A stretch of DNA of 64,000 nt from Streptomyces sp. NK08204. GTDB taxonomy: Bacteria; Actinomycetota; Actinomycetes; Streptomycetales; Streptomycetaceae. Position numbers and translations under genes: made by a program. This document shows, piece by piece, positions 42,876-50,367 of this stretch. The notes below the pieces were generated by a model that was not told the DNA's origin, did no database searches, and was given only the letters and a program-made list of their open reading frames with translations. The stretch is from NCBI RefSeq assembly GCF_020400585.1, contig NZ_JAINVF010000005.1:310001-374000 (forward strand), in the 5' to 3' direction. Position 1 is the first letter of the stretch, and the number at the start of each line of letters is the position of its first letter.

Positions 42876-43331
42876 TCACCGATCCCGGAAAAACTCCGTG
42901 AGGAGCTGGGCGCACTCCGCCGCGAGCACGCCCTCGATGACCTCCGGCCGGTGGTTGAGCCGCCGGTCCCGCACCACGTCCCACAGCGAGCCGGCCGCGC
43001 CCGCCTTCTCGTCCCGGGCGCCGTAGACGACGCGGTCCACCCGGGACTGGACGAGGGCGCCGGCGCACATCGTGCAGGGCTCCAGGGTGACCACCAGCGT
43101 GCACCCGGTCAGCCGCCACTCGCCGAGCTCCGCCGCTGCCCGCCGGATGGCGACGACCTCCGCGTGCGCCGTGGGATCGCCGGTGGCCTCGCGCTCGTTG
43201 TGGCCGGTCGCGAGCACCGTCGTACCGTCCGGGGACAGCACGACGGCACCGACGGGGACGTCGCCGCCCAGGGCGGCCCGCTCGGCCTCGGCCAGGGCGA
43301 GCCGCATCGCCGCCCGCCAGGGGTCACGCAC
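42876..43331 (-). CDS. tadA: tRNA adenosine(34) deaminase
   Basis: A 151-residue zinc deaminase converting A34 to inosine in tRNA-Arg(ACG), the tRNA encoded at 25475-25547. The catalytic HAE (H56, E58) and the zinc cysteines of EPCTMC (C86, C89) are intact, and the start of the family core reads GDVPVGAVVLSPDG. The frame starts with GTG at 43331; an ATG eight codons on (MRLALAEAERA) is an equally plausible start, and neither has a strong ribosome site. It lies 116 bases after the associated-protein gene on the same strand, and the two probably form one unit. Confidence 0.92.
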   Translation of the reverse strand: MRDPWRAAMRLALAEAERAALGGDVPVGAVVLSPDGTTVLATGHNEREATGDPTAHAEVVAIRRAAAELGEWRLTGCTLVVTLEPCTMCAGALVQSRVDRVVYGARDEKAGAAGSLWDVVRDRRLNHRPEVIEGVLAAECAQLLTEFFRDR

Positions 43332-43447
43332 CGGGTCCGGGACGCCCGTCGGCTCCGGGGCGCGCCCCGGAGCCTGTGGTGCGGTTCCCGGGGCCTGTGG
43401 CGGCGTTCCCGGATCCCGCGGCGTGGCCGCCGGGTCCTGTGGTGCGG

Positions 43448-43981
43448 TCAGCGGACGGTCTCCAGGACCTCTGACGCGCCCAGGGCCTCGGCGATCGTGC
43501 CCAGCGCGTCCTCGGCGTCCAGCGCGCGCAGCTCCTTCTCACCGATGCCCAGGTCGTCGAGGATCTCGCTGTCGCCGACCGGGCTGTGCGGGACCGCGTC
43601 GGCGGCGGCGCCCGACTCCTCGTCCCCGTCCTCGTCCTCGCCGTCCTCCGTGCCGTCGAGGTCCAGCAAGTCCAGGTCGGGGCCGGCGTCGGCGCCGGGC
43701 TCACGGCCCAGCAGCTCGTCGGTGAGCAGCAGCTCGCCGTACGCGCTGCGGGCGGCTGCGGCGGCGTCCGAGACGTAGATGCGAGGGTCGTCCTCGCCGT
43801 CCACGCGGACGACACCGAACCAGGCGTCCTCCTGCTCGATCAGGACGAGCACCGTGTCCTCGTCGGGAGAGGCTTCCCGGGCCAGGTCGGCCAGATCCGA
43901 CAGGGTCTCCACATCGTCGAGCTCTGTGTCGCTCGCTTCCCACCCGTCTTCGGTGCGCGCGAGCAGTGCGGCGAAGTACAC
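43448..43981 (-). CDS. tRNA adenosine deaminase-associated protein
   Basis: A 177-residue, very acidic protein of the actinobacterial family always found beside tadA. The N-terminal domain (about 1-90) reads VYFAALLARTEDGWEASDTE and LIEQEDAWFGVVRVDGEDDPRIYVSD. An acidic low-complexity linker (about 105-140) separates it from a C-terminal helix pair (ILDDLGIGEKELRALDAED). The GTG at 43981 was chosen because GGGAGAG lies five bases upstream and homologues begin at this YFAALL; an ATG seven codons earlier exists. Role unknown; association with TadA is by context only. Confidence 0.88.
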   Translation of the reverse strand: MYFAALLARTEDGWEASDTELDDVETLSDLADLAREASPDEDTVLVLIEQEDAWFGVVRVDGEDDPRIYVSDAAAAARSAYGELLLTDELLGREPGADAGPDLDLLDLDGTEDGEDEDGDEESGAAADAVPHSPVGDSEILDDLGIGEKELRALDAEDALGTIAEALGASEVLETVR

Positions 43982-44312
43982 CGTGACTCTCCCACTGGTC
44001 ATAGGCGTGCCGGTTGGGGGTCCCCCCGGCGGAGGTTCTGGGCGGAGAGAGCTGGGCTCCGAGCCCCACCCACTCGGAATCGTGGCAGAAACAAGGCGTT
44101 CAGGGGACGTCTTCGGCCCCCTGTGTCTGGCTGTTTTGATCGAGCATCCGGTTGTGAAGCGAAAAGCACTCACCAGCGCACTCGTTGCCGCCACCTGCGG
44201 ATCGTACGCGGCTTTTCCAGCCGTCCGCGCACGCCCACCTCGGAAACGTCGGCGCGATCGTTGATCTTCCTTGGCGGCAGACCTTTCCGGGAACTTTCTT
44301 ACCGGGCCCGGT

Positions 44313-44555
44313 CTACCAGCGGAAGGTTCGCATCCGCATGGCGTGCCGCAGCCGGGCGGCCTTGACACGCCGGGGCTGAACCCGGTCGCGCAGCGCGCGG
44401 GCCTCGGCGAGGTCGCGCAGGAACCGGGCGCGGCGGCGCCGCCGTTCGGCGTCCGTCTCGGGTGTCGCCGGGTCCGTCTCGGATATCGCGGACCCGACCG
44501 GGTTCCTGTTGTCCCCGGACGCGTCCTCATCAGGCAGGTCAGGCAGGTCAGGCAC
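44313..44555 (-). CDS. Small basic hypothetical protein
   Basis: An 80-residue protein with an acidic/proline N-terminal third ([16 protein letters not shown]) and a strongly basic, helical C-terminal half ([19 protein letters not shown], ending AMRMRTFRW). It has no cysteines and no membrane segment. The basic helix suggests nucleic-acid or ribosome binding, but this is inference. It is divergent from upp with about 100 bases between starts. I recall similar short ORFs next to upp in Streptomyces, which supports it as a real gene. Confidence 0.6.
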   Translation of the reverse strand: MPDLPDLPDEDASGDNRNPVGSAISETDPATPETDAERRRRRARFLRDLAEARALRDRVQPRRVKAARLRHAMRMRTFRW

Positions 44556-44653
44556 GTCACACCACCCCAGTTGGTTCCACTTCCCACTTTCCCTCGGACG
44601 GCCGGTTCGACGCCAGGCCCGGAGGGATCTGGAGCGCGGGTACGGTTAGGGGC

Positions 44654-45289
44654 ATGCGTCTCCACGTCGTCGACCACCCCTTGGTCGCCCACAAGCTCAC
44701 CACGCTGCGCGACCAGCGCACCGACTCCGCGACCTTCCGCCGGCTCGCCGACGAACTGGTCACCCTGCTCGCCTACGAGGCCACGCGGGACGTGCGCACC
44801 GAGGCGGTCGACATCCAGACGCCCGTCGCGCGGACCACCGGCGTCAAGCTGGCCCGCCCGCGCCCGCTGGTGGTGCCGATCCTGCGGGCCGGTCTCGGCA
44901 TGCTGGACGGCATGGTCCGGCTGCTGCCGACCGCCGAGGTCGGCTTCCTGGGCATGATCCGCAACGAGGAGACGCTCCAGTCCTCCACGTACGCCTCGCG
45001 CATGCCGGAGGACCTGTCGGGCCGCCAGGTGTACGTCCTGGACCCGATGCTGGCGACGGGCGGCACGCTGGTCGCGGCCATCCAGGAGCTGATCAAGCGC
45101 GGTGCCGACGACGTGACCGCCGTGGTGCTGCTCGCCGCCCCGGAGGGCGTCGAGATCATGGAACGCGAGCTGGCGGGCACGCCGGTGACGGTCGTCACGG
45201 CGGCGGTGGACGACCACCTCAACGAGCAGGGCTACATCGTCCCGGGCCTGGGAGACGCGGGCGACAGGCTGTACGGCGCCGCCGAATAG
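44654..45289 (+). CDS. upp: Uracil phosphoribosyltransferase
   Basis: A 211-residue pyrimidine-salvage enzyme making UMP from uracil and PRPP. Diagnostic motifs are all present: [13 protein letters not shown], the PRPP-binding [14 protein letters not shown], and the uracil-binding C-terminal [15 protein letters not shown]. Length is normal. The [12 protein letters not shown] is standard; upstream codons in the frame are noncoding. Cytoplasmic, apparently monocistronic, divergent from a small basic protein gene and convergent with the LytR_C gene. Confidence 0.96.
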   Translation: MRLHVVDHPLVAHKLTTLRDQRTDSATFRRLADELVTLLAYEATRDVRTEAVDIQTPVARTTGVKLARPRPLVVPILRAGLGMLDGMVRLLPTAEVGFLGMIRNEETLQSSTYASRMPEDLSGRQVYVLDPMLATGGTLVAAIQELIKRGADDVTAVVLLAAPEGVEIMERELAGTPVTVVTAAVDDHLNEQGYIVPGLGDAGDRLYGAAE

Positions 45290-45412
45290 CTGAACAGCTG
45301 AATCAGGAGTCGGGGGAGACGCCCTACGGGAGGGTGCGGGGAACCGCGCGACCAGCCACCGGACGGCCGCGGTCGGCCGGTGCCGGGCAGCCCCGCTCCT
45401 CGGCCGCGAAAC

Positions 45413-46054
45413 TCAGCAGTTCTTCTTCGGAGAAGCCGAAGGTGAAGCCGCGGGCGCGGTCAGCGCGGCCAGCGCGTGGTCGGCGGTCGCCTGGCTCGTC
45501 AGGCCCTTGAACGCGTCGCCGAGGATCAGGTCGAGGACCGCGCCCTTGCGGCCCGCGTCGGTGCGGCGCTCGGCGTCGGCGAGCTGGGTGGCGAGCACCG
45601 GCAGTGAGGTGTTCGTCGCGGTGGACGGGCCGAGCAGTACGCCGGTGCCCTTGACCTTCTTGTCGAACTCCTTGCTCGCGTTGCCCACGTCACCGATCCT
45701 GAAGCCGCGCTTCTTCAGCTGGTCCGCGGTCTCCTTGGCGAGCCCGGTGCGCTCGGTGGCGTTGTAGACGTTCACGGTGATCTGGCCCGGTCCGGGCAGG
45801 ACCCTCGCATGGGTGGCGGCGGCCTTGTCCGTCCGGCAGCCGTCCTTGGCGCGGGCCGCCGAGGTCTTCTTGCCGCCGTCGGTGAAGACGTCGATGAGCT
45901 GCAGTGTGCCCCACCCGAGCAGACCGAGCGCGGCGACGGACGCCACGGCGGCGAGCGTGAGCCTGCCGCGCCGCCGCGGAGGGCTCATCCGGGGGTACTT
46001 GTCTCCCGTGATCCGGTACTTGCCGCCCATGCCGGGGGGAGTCAGCATGCTCAT
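45413..46054 (-). CDS. LytR_C-domain membrane protein
   Basis: A 213-residue protein. A basic cytoplasmic head (MSPPRRRGRLT near 23-33) precedes one transmembrane helix (about 33-55), then an outer LytR_C domain (about 85-185) with ITVNVYNATERTGLAKETADQLKKRG and later GVLLGPSTATNTSLPVLA. LytR_C domains occur with or without the LytR-CpsA-Psr ligase domain; here the ligase domain is absent, so a binding or accessory role in wall-glycopolymer attachment is likely. The tail is Ser/Ala/Pro-rich and ends in KKNC. Confidence 0.87.
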   Translation of the reverse strand: MSMLTPPGMGGKYRITGDKYPRMSPPRRRGRLTLAAVASVAALGLLGWGTLQLIDVFTDGGKKTSAARAKDGCRTDKAAATHARVLPGPGQITVNVYNATERTGLAKETADQLKKRGFRIGDVGNASKEFDKKVKGTGVLLGPSTATNTSLPVLATQLADAERRTDAGRKGAVLDLILGDAFKGLTSQATADHALAALTAPAASPSASPKKNC

Positions 46055-46155
46055 GGGCGCAGCGTAGTGTGCCCGAGCAGCGATGCCTATTAGATGATCA
46101 GTCGACGCCGCTCAGTGGAACCCGAAAGGGTCAACGGCCGTGTGTCCGGCCGCGG

Positions 46156-46452
46156 TCAGTCGAGTTCGAGCACGCGTGCGTGCAGCACCTGGCGCTGCTG
46201 GAGAGCGGCGCGGACGGCGCGGTGCAGGCCGTCCTCCAGGTACAGGTCGCCCTGCCACTTCACGACGTGGGCGAAGAGGTCGCCGTAGAACGTCGAGTCC
46301 TCCGCCAGCAGGGTCTCCAGGTCGAGCTGCTGCTTGGTGGTCACGAGCTGATCGAGGCGGACCGGGCGCGGCGCGACGTCCGCCCACTGCCGGGTGCTTT
46401 CCCGGCCGTGGTCGGGGTACGGCCGGCCGTTTCCGATGCGCTTGAAGATCAC
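46156..46452 (-). CDS. Conserved 98-residue protein with ParB-like DGLHR motif
   Basis: A small soluble protein opening MIFKRIGNGRPYPDHGRES. Such proteins are often annotated in Streptomyces as VapB-type antitoxins, but no toxin gene is adjacent and no DNA-binding fold is evident. The C-terminal half reads GDLYLEDGLHRAVRAALQQRQVLHARVLEL, and the DGLHR followed by a helix and a strand resembles the ParB/Srx nucleotide-binding motif (DGHHR). That similarity is by eye and unproven. It stands alone, in the same direction as the LytR_C gene about 100 bases downstream. Confidence 0.75.
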   Translation of the reverse strand: MIFKRIGNGRPYPDHGRESTRQWADVAPRPVRLDQLVTTKQQLDLETLLAEDSTFYGDLFAHVVKWQGDLYLEDGLHRAVRAALQQRQVLHARVLELD

Positions 46453-46729
46453 ACGGAAAGCCTACCGGTCAAGAGCTTCCGGGCGCAGCCATGGCGCCGG
46501 AGTGCAACGCCGGAAACATTCCGCGAACATGGGCATACCGGCCGGTACCGGTGCGGGGGGCGGGTGCGGGGGGCCGGAAAGAGGTGTCGGGAAGGCGCCG
46601 GCGGAACAGGGGGGCGCAGACGCCGCCGTGGAGCGAGCACGGTGCGCCGCCCGGAGCCGGCCCGGTTATGCACAGGCTGTGGACGGCGATTCGGCGTACG
46701 GGAGGCCGGGCGCGACGCTCGTACACCGC

Positions 46730-47395
46730 TCACACCGTGTGGGGGACCTGCCGGGCCCGGCCGCGGATGCTGAACGCGGTGACGGTCTCGATGATCCCGA
46801 CCGCGACCAGCCAGATGCCGCCGACGAGGGTCAGCACGGCGACCGACGCGAAGGGTGAGTCGATGAGCACGACGCCGCCGATGACCGTGACGATCCCGAG
46901 GAAGATGTGCCAGCCACGGGCGGGCATCCGGGGGTCGGAGGCGGCGGCCAGGGCCTGGGTGATCCCGCGGATCAGCCAGCCGATGCCGATCCACAGGGCG
47001 AGCAGCAGGATCGACTGGAAGGGCCCGCGGAAGCAGAACAGGCCCAGCAGGATCGACAGCGCGCCGCTGATGAAGGCCAGCACCCGCAGCGAGGTCGCCT
47101 TGTGCGTGCCGAACGCGGCGATCAGCTGGAAGACGCCGCTGATGACCAGGTAGAGGCCGAACAGGACGCCGGCGGCGAGCAGGGAGGCACTCGGCCAGAC
47201 CAGCACCAGGACGCCCAGGACCAGCGAGGCGATGCCGGTGCCCAGGACGACCTTCCAGGTGGCCTGGGACAGGGCGTGCAGAGGGCCTTCGAAGGGCGGC
47301 TCGGGCTCGTGGGCGTGTGGTGTCTGCCGGGTGTGCACCCCACGGTCGTCGTACTCACGGCCCCAGTCGGGACCGCTGCTCGGTGGTTCAGCCAT
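46730..47395 (-). CDS. HdeD-family (DUF308) membrane protein
   Basis: A 221-residue protein with a hydrophilic, His/Pro-containing N-terminal region (1-45) followed by six hydrophobic helices in the paired pattern of HdeD/DUF308 (VVLGTGIASLVLGVLVLVWP; GLYLVISGVFQLIAAFG; and so on). HdeD is linked to acid resistance in enterobacteria; the role in actinomycetes is not established. MAEPPSSGPD was chosen as start over an in-frame codon twelve residues upstream. It is monocistronic as far as can be seen. Confidence 0.87.
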   Translation of the reverse strand: MAEPPSSGPDWGREYDDRGVHTRQTPHAHEPEPPFEGPLHALSQATWKVVLGTGIASLVLGVLVLVWPSASLLAAGVLFGLYLVISGVFQLIAAFGTHKATSLRVLAFISGALSILLGLFCFRGPFQSILLLALWIGIGWLIRGITQALAAASDPRMPARGWHIFLGIVTVIGGVVLIDSPFASVAVLTLVGGIWLVAVGIIETVTAFSIRGRARQVPHTV

Positions 47396-47483
47396 GGTCC
47401 ATGCTGAGAACGGCCCGCCGTGCCCCGCCACCCGGGTGGTCCAGCAGGCTTAAACCGGGCCTGCCGCCGAGCCGTCCTCGGGC

Positions 47484-48077
47484 TCACTTCCCAGGCGCCT
47501 TCGCCGACTTGGCCGCCGCCTTCATCTCCTGCTTGTGCGCCCGCACCTTGGCCAGCGACTCGGGCCCGGTGATGTCGGCGACGGAACGGAAGGAGCCCGG
47601 CTCGCCGTAGGCCCCGGCGGCCTCCCGCCAGCCCTCGGGGCTGACCCCGAGCTGCTTGCCGAGCAGCGCGAGGAAGATCTGCGCCTTCTGCCTGCCGAAG
47701 CCGGGCAGGTCCTCCAGGCGCCTCAGCAGCTCGGCCCCGCTGTCCACCCCCCGCCAGACCGCCTCGGCGTCGCCGTCGTAGTGCTCGACCAGGTACTGGC
47801 ACAGCTGCTGGACGCGCTTGGCCATCGACCCGGGGTAGCGGTGCACGGCGGGCTTCTCGGAGAGCTTCGCGCTGAAGGCCTCCGGGTCCATGACGGCGAT
47901 CTCATGGGCGTCCAGGTCGTCGGCTCCCATGCGTCGCGCGATGGTCGCCGGGCCCTTGAACGCCCACTCCATGGGGATCTGCTGGTCCAGCAGCATCCCG
48001 GTCAGCGCGGCGAGCGGACTGCGCCCGAGGAGCGCGTCGGCCTGGGGATCCTGGGCGAGGTGCAGAGTGACGTCCAT
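47484..48077 (-). CDS. HhH-GPD-type protein lacking the usual catalytic residues
   Basis: A 197-residue protein of the actinobacterial HhH-GPD group. Helical bundle segments LAALTGMLLDQQIPMEWAF and the hairpin LPGFGRQKAQIFLALLGKQ are clear. In active bifunctional glycosylases the hairpin is GVGRKTA with catalytic lysine, followed by VDTHV with catalytic aspartate. Here the lysine position is glutamine, and the aspartate region reads GVSPEGWREAAG. No [4Fe-4S] cysteines follow. It may bind DNA without glycosylase activity. The start MDVTLHLAQD was preferred: the longer frame runs through a tandem repeat. The C-terminus is Lys/Ala-rich. Confidence 0.82.
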   Translation of the reverse strand: MDVTLHLAQDPQADALLGRSPLAALTGMLLDQQIPMEWAFKGPATIARRMGADDLDAHEIAVMDPEAFSAKLSEKPAVHRYPGSMAKRVQQLCQYLVEHYDGDAEAVWRGVDSGAELLRRLEDLPGFGRQKAQIFLALLGKQLGVSPEGWREAAGAYGEPGSFRSVADITGPESLAKVRAHKQEMKAAAKSAKAPGK

Positions 48078-48120
48078 AGGCCGATCATCCGTCCCCCGCC
48101 CCGGTTCCGCTCGCCCCCGG

Positions 48121-48170
48121 CCGTACCGGGCTCTGCCCGGCCGTACCGGGCTCTGCCCGGCCGTACCGGG
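48121..48170. repeat. 20-bp tandem repeat
   Basis: CCGTACCGGGCTCTGCCCGG occurs twice in full (48121-48140, 48141-48160) and once in half (48161-48170), between the HhH-GPD gene and the downstream pseudogene. Confidence 0.85.
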
Positions 48171-48194
48171 AGCCGTCCCGCTACGACGCCATAG

Positions 48195-48767
48195 TCCTGC
48201 GTGTCCAGCCTGGTCTCCGGCTCCCAGCTCGCGCAGTCCCGGCCGGACAGCCACCTGGTCACCTCCCGGGCGACCCGCCGTGCCGCCGACGCGGTCCGTA
48301 CTCCCCCTGGCCGTGCGTCAGGATCACCCCCCACCACGGGGCGGGCCGGGCCGGACGGCGCCCTGGCCGCCAGGTCGACCGTCGGCACCGTGCCCGGAGC
48401 GTCCCTCGCCAGCACATGGTGGAAGCCGTCGAGAGCCGGGCTTGCGGCGTCGACGACCGAGATGCCCACGGCGATGCGCTCGCAGCGCGGGAAACGCAGG
48501 TGCAGCTCCTCGATCTGCGGCCCGTGCAAGGGGCCGCAGACGAAGGGGCCGCAGATCGAAGACCAGATGCGAGTGAGCAGCCGGGCGTACCTGCGCCGGC
48601 GACGGCCCCTCCGGCCGGAACCCGGGGCTCCAGGCGACGTCGTGGTCCACTCCGGCCCGCTCCAGTACGTCCTCCACCCGTGCCGGCGCGAGCAGGTCCC
48701 CGGCGGTCGCCTCGCCTTCCAGAAAGCTGAACCAGCCCGTCAGCAGAATCCGCCGTCGCCGCTGCAC
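48195..48767 (-). pseudogene. Frameshifted, truncated polysaccharide pyruvyl transferase-like gene
   Basis: The start reads ILLTGWFSFLEGEATAGD and VDHDVAWSPGFRPEG, then frame is lost at LVF. A second frame carries HGPQIEELHLRFPRCERIAV and GISVVDAASPALDGFHHVL; a third has GVILTHGQGEYGPRRRH; the second frame resumes with EVTRWLSGRDCASWEPETR. Together these form the N-terminal two thirds of a pyruvyltransferase-like protein family. The first shift coincides with a tandem copy of about 15 bases (TCTGCGGCCCCTT repeated, 48525-48560). The C-terminal third is missing and a repeat tract follows. Confidence 0.7.
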
Positions 48768-48890
48768 AGCGAACGGGTGCCCTGCCGAACCCGCGGCAAT
48801 CAGCGCCTTGGAGCCCGTGCACCGGGGGCCCTGACGAAGGGACCGGCGGTCGCGTCGGAGCGCGCATGAGCCGGTCCCGGGTGGTATCCC

Positions 48891-49085
48891 CTAGTCGCCG
48901 CCGAAGACTTCCTTCTGCACGTCGTTGGGGCCGTCGAACCGGCGCGCCTTGGCGTGCGAGAGCTTGTCCACGATCTTGTCGTCCGCGCCGTTGTTCCTGG
49001 CGACGGAGACGAGATCGTCACGGCTGGCTGGGTAGTCGGCGCCCTTCAGGGCCTTCTGCAGCTCGATCGGGCTCGTGTCGGCCAT
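48891..49085 (-). CDS. DUF2795 protein
   Basis: A 64-residue helical protein starting MADTSPIELQKALKGADYPA, with the DUF2795 pattern SRDDLVSVARNNGADDKIVDKL and the acidic ending VQKEVFGGD. The family occurs widely in actinobacteria, often near stress genes, without known function. The ATG at 49085 follows GACAGGAGGCTGCC, a strong ribosome site. It is divergent from the SDR gene. Confidence 0.9.
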   Translation of the reverse strand: MADTSPIELQKALKGADYPASRDDLVSVARNNGADDKIVDKLSHAKARRFDGPNDVQKEVFGGD

Positions 49086-49313
49086 GGCAGCCTCCTGTCT
49101 GTGCGGGCGCAGTCGGCCCGCGTGTGCAGTCGCCGAGTACCCCGGGGAAGAAGCACGTGCGCGCCGCACACCTGCGTGTCATCGATGCCCGGCCGCCCCG
49201 CTCGTGATCCGGGTGCGGCGCGCCCCCTGTGTGGTGGGAGCCGTGACGGGTACGCGGAAGCCTCCGAAGGCTGTGTGGTTTCCCGAGAACGACGCGACAA
49301 CCTTGGAGCCCGC

Positions 49314-50135
49314 ATGGAACCGCACCGAGCCGCCCCCGGGCCCGGCAGGGACGCCGTGGCCCTGGTCACCGGATCCGACTCCGGTATCGGGCGTGCCACC
49401 GCTGTTCGGCTGGCGGAGGCCGGCATGGACGTCGGCATCACCTGGCACCGCGATCACGACGGGGCGCAGCGGACGGCGGACGAGGTACGCGCGGCCGGCC
49501 GCCGTGCCGTGGTCGAGCACCTGGACCTCACCCGGCTGCCGGAGGCCGCCGCGGTCGTCGACCTGGTGACCGAGCGGTTCGGCAGGATCGACGTACTGGT
49601 CAACAATGCCGGGACCGGCACCATGACCCCGTTCCTGGAGCTGGACCTGGACACCGTGCGCCAGGTCATCGACGTCGATCTGATGGGGCCGTTCCTGTGC
49701 GGTCAGCGTGCTGCTCGTCACATGATCGCCCAGGGGGGCGGGGGACGGATCATCAACGTGACGAGTGTCCACGAGCACCAGCCCCGCGTGGGTGCCGCGC
49801 CGTACTGCGCGGCCAAGGGCGGGCTCGGGCTGCTCACCCAGGTCATGGCGCTGGAACTGGCCGAGCACGGGATCAACGTCAACGCCGTCGCTCCGGGTGA
49901 GATCGCCACCCCGATGACCGGCCAGGAGGACATCGACGTCACCACCCAACGGCGGCCCGGCGTGCCGTTGGGCCGTCCGGGCGATGCCCGGGAGGTCGCG
50001 GAAGTGATCGCCTTCCTCGCGGGCCCGGGCGCCTCCTACGTCACGGGTGCTTCCTGGGCGGTGGACGGCGGGATGCTGAGGATGGGACCGCAGGCCGCCG
50101 GCCACCTCCGTGACGATGGCTGGCGGAGGCCTTGA
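49314..50135 (+). CDS. SDR-family oxidoreductase
   Basis: A 273-residue short-chain dehydrogenase. The cofactor motif VTGSDSGIGRAT (about 18-29), the NNAG motif (about 98-101), the catalytic serine in VTSVHEHQPR and YCAAK (Y and K of the YxxxK pair) are intact, as is the late GINVNAVAPGEIATPM. The arginine-rich turn after strand 2 (ITWHRDHDG) is compatible with NADPH. Glucose-1-dehydrogenase-like family; the substrate is unknown. ATG start with GGAGCCCGC upstream. No operon partner. Confidence 0.92.
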   Translation: MEPHRAAPGPGRDAVALVTGSDSGIGRATAVRLAEAGMDVGITWHRDHDGAQRTADEVRAAGRRAVVEHLDLTRLPEAAAVVDLVTERFGRIDVLVNNAGTGTMTPFLELDLDTVRQVIDVDLMGPFLCGQRAARHMIAQGGGGRIINVTSVHEHQPRVGAAPYCAAKGGLGLLTQVMALELAEHGINVNAVAPGEIATPMTGQEDIDVTTQRRPGVPLGRPGDAREVAEVIAFLAGPGASYVTGASWAVDGGMLRMGPQAAGHLRDDGWRRP

Positions 50136-50367
50136 CCCCAACGACGGCTGTCGACCAGCTCCAGCAGGCGCCAGGAGGGCAAGGTCTCGTCGAGTTCATC
50201 GTTGATCGCCGCCCGGTGCTGCGCGCGCTGGACGCGTCGGCCGAAGTCCTTCCGGGCAGGTCGGAACCCGACGGAGGCTGATCTTGGCTCGGATACGCTC
50301 CTGCTGACTTGTCGAACAGTCCGGCGAATCCGCGCCAGCGGATACGCCCTGCCTGGGGGGCATTCCC
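50136..50367 (-). other. Possible coding remnant between SDR and FG-GAP genes
   Basis: On the minus strand a frame without a good start reads INDELDETLPSWRLLELVDS (about 50140-50206), which looks protein-like but is not placed in a family. It is not overlapped by the flanking genes and could be the end of a degraded gene, possibly insertion-sequence derived. Confidence 0.3.

Noticed and set aside
48121..48170. Repeat tract as part of an N-terminal extension of the HhH-GPD protein
   Set aside because: The extension is encoded by 20-bp repeats, and MDVTLHLAQD is a natural start for the family.
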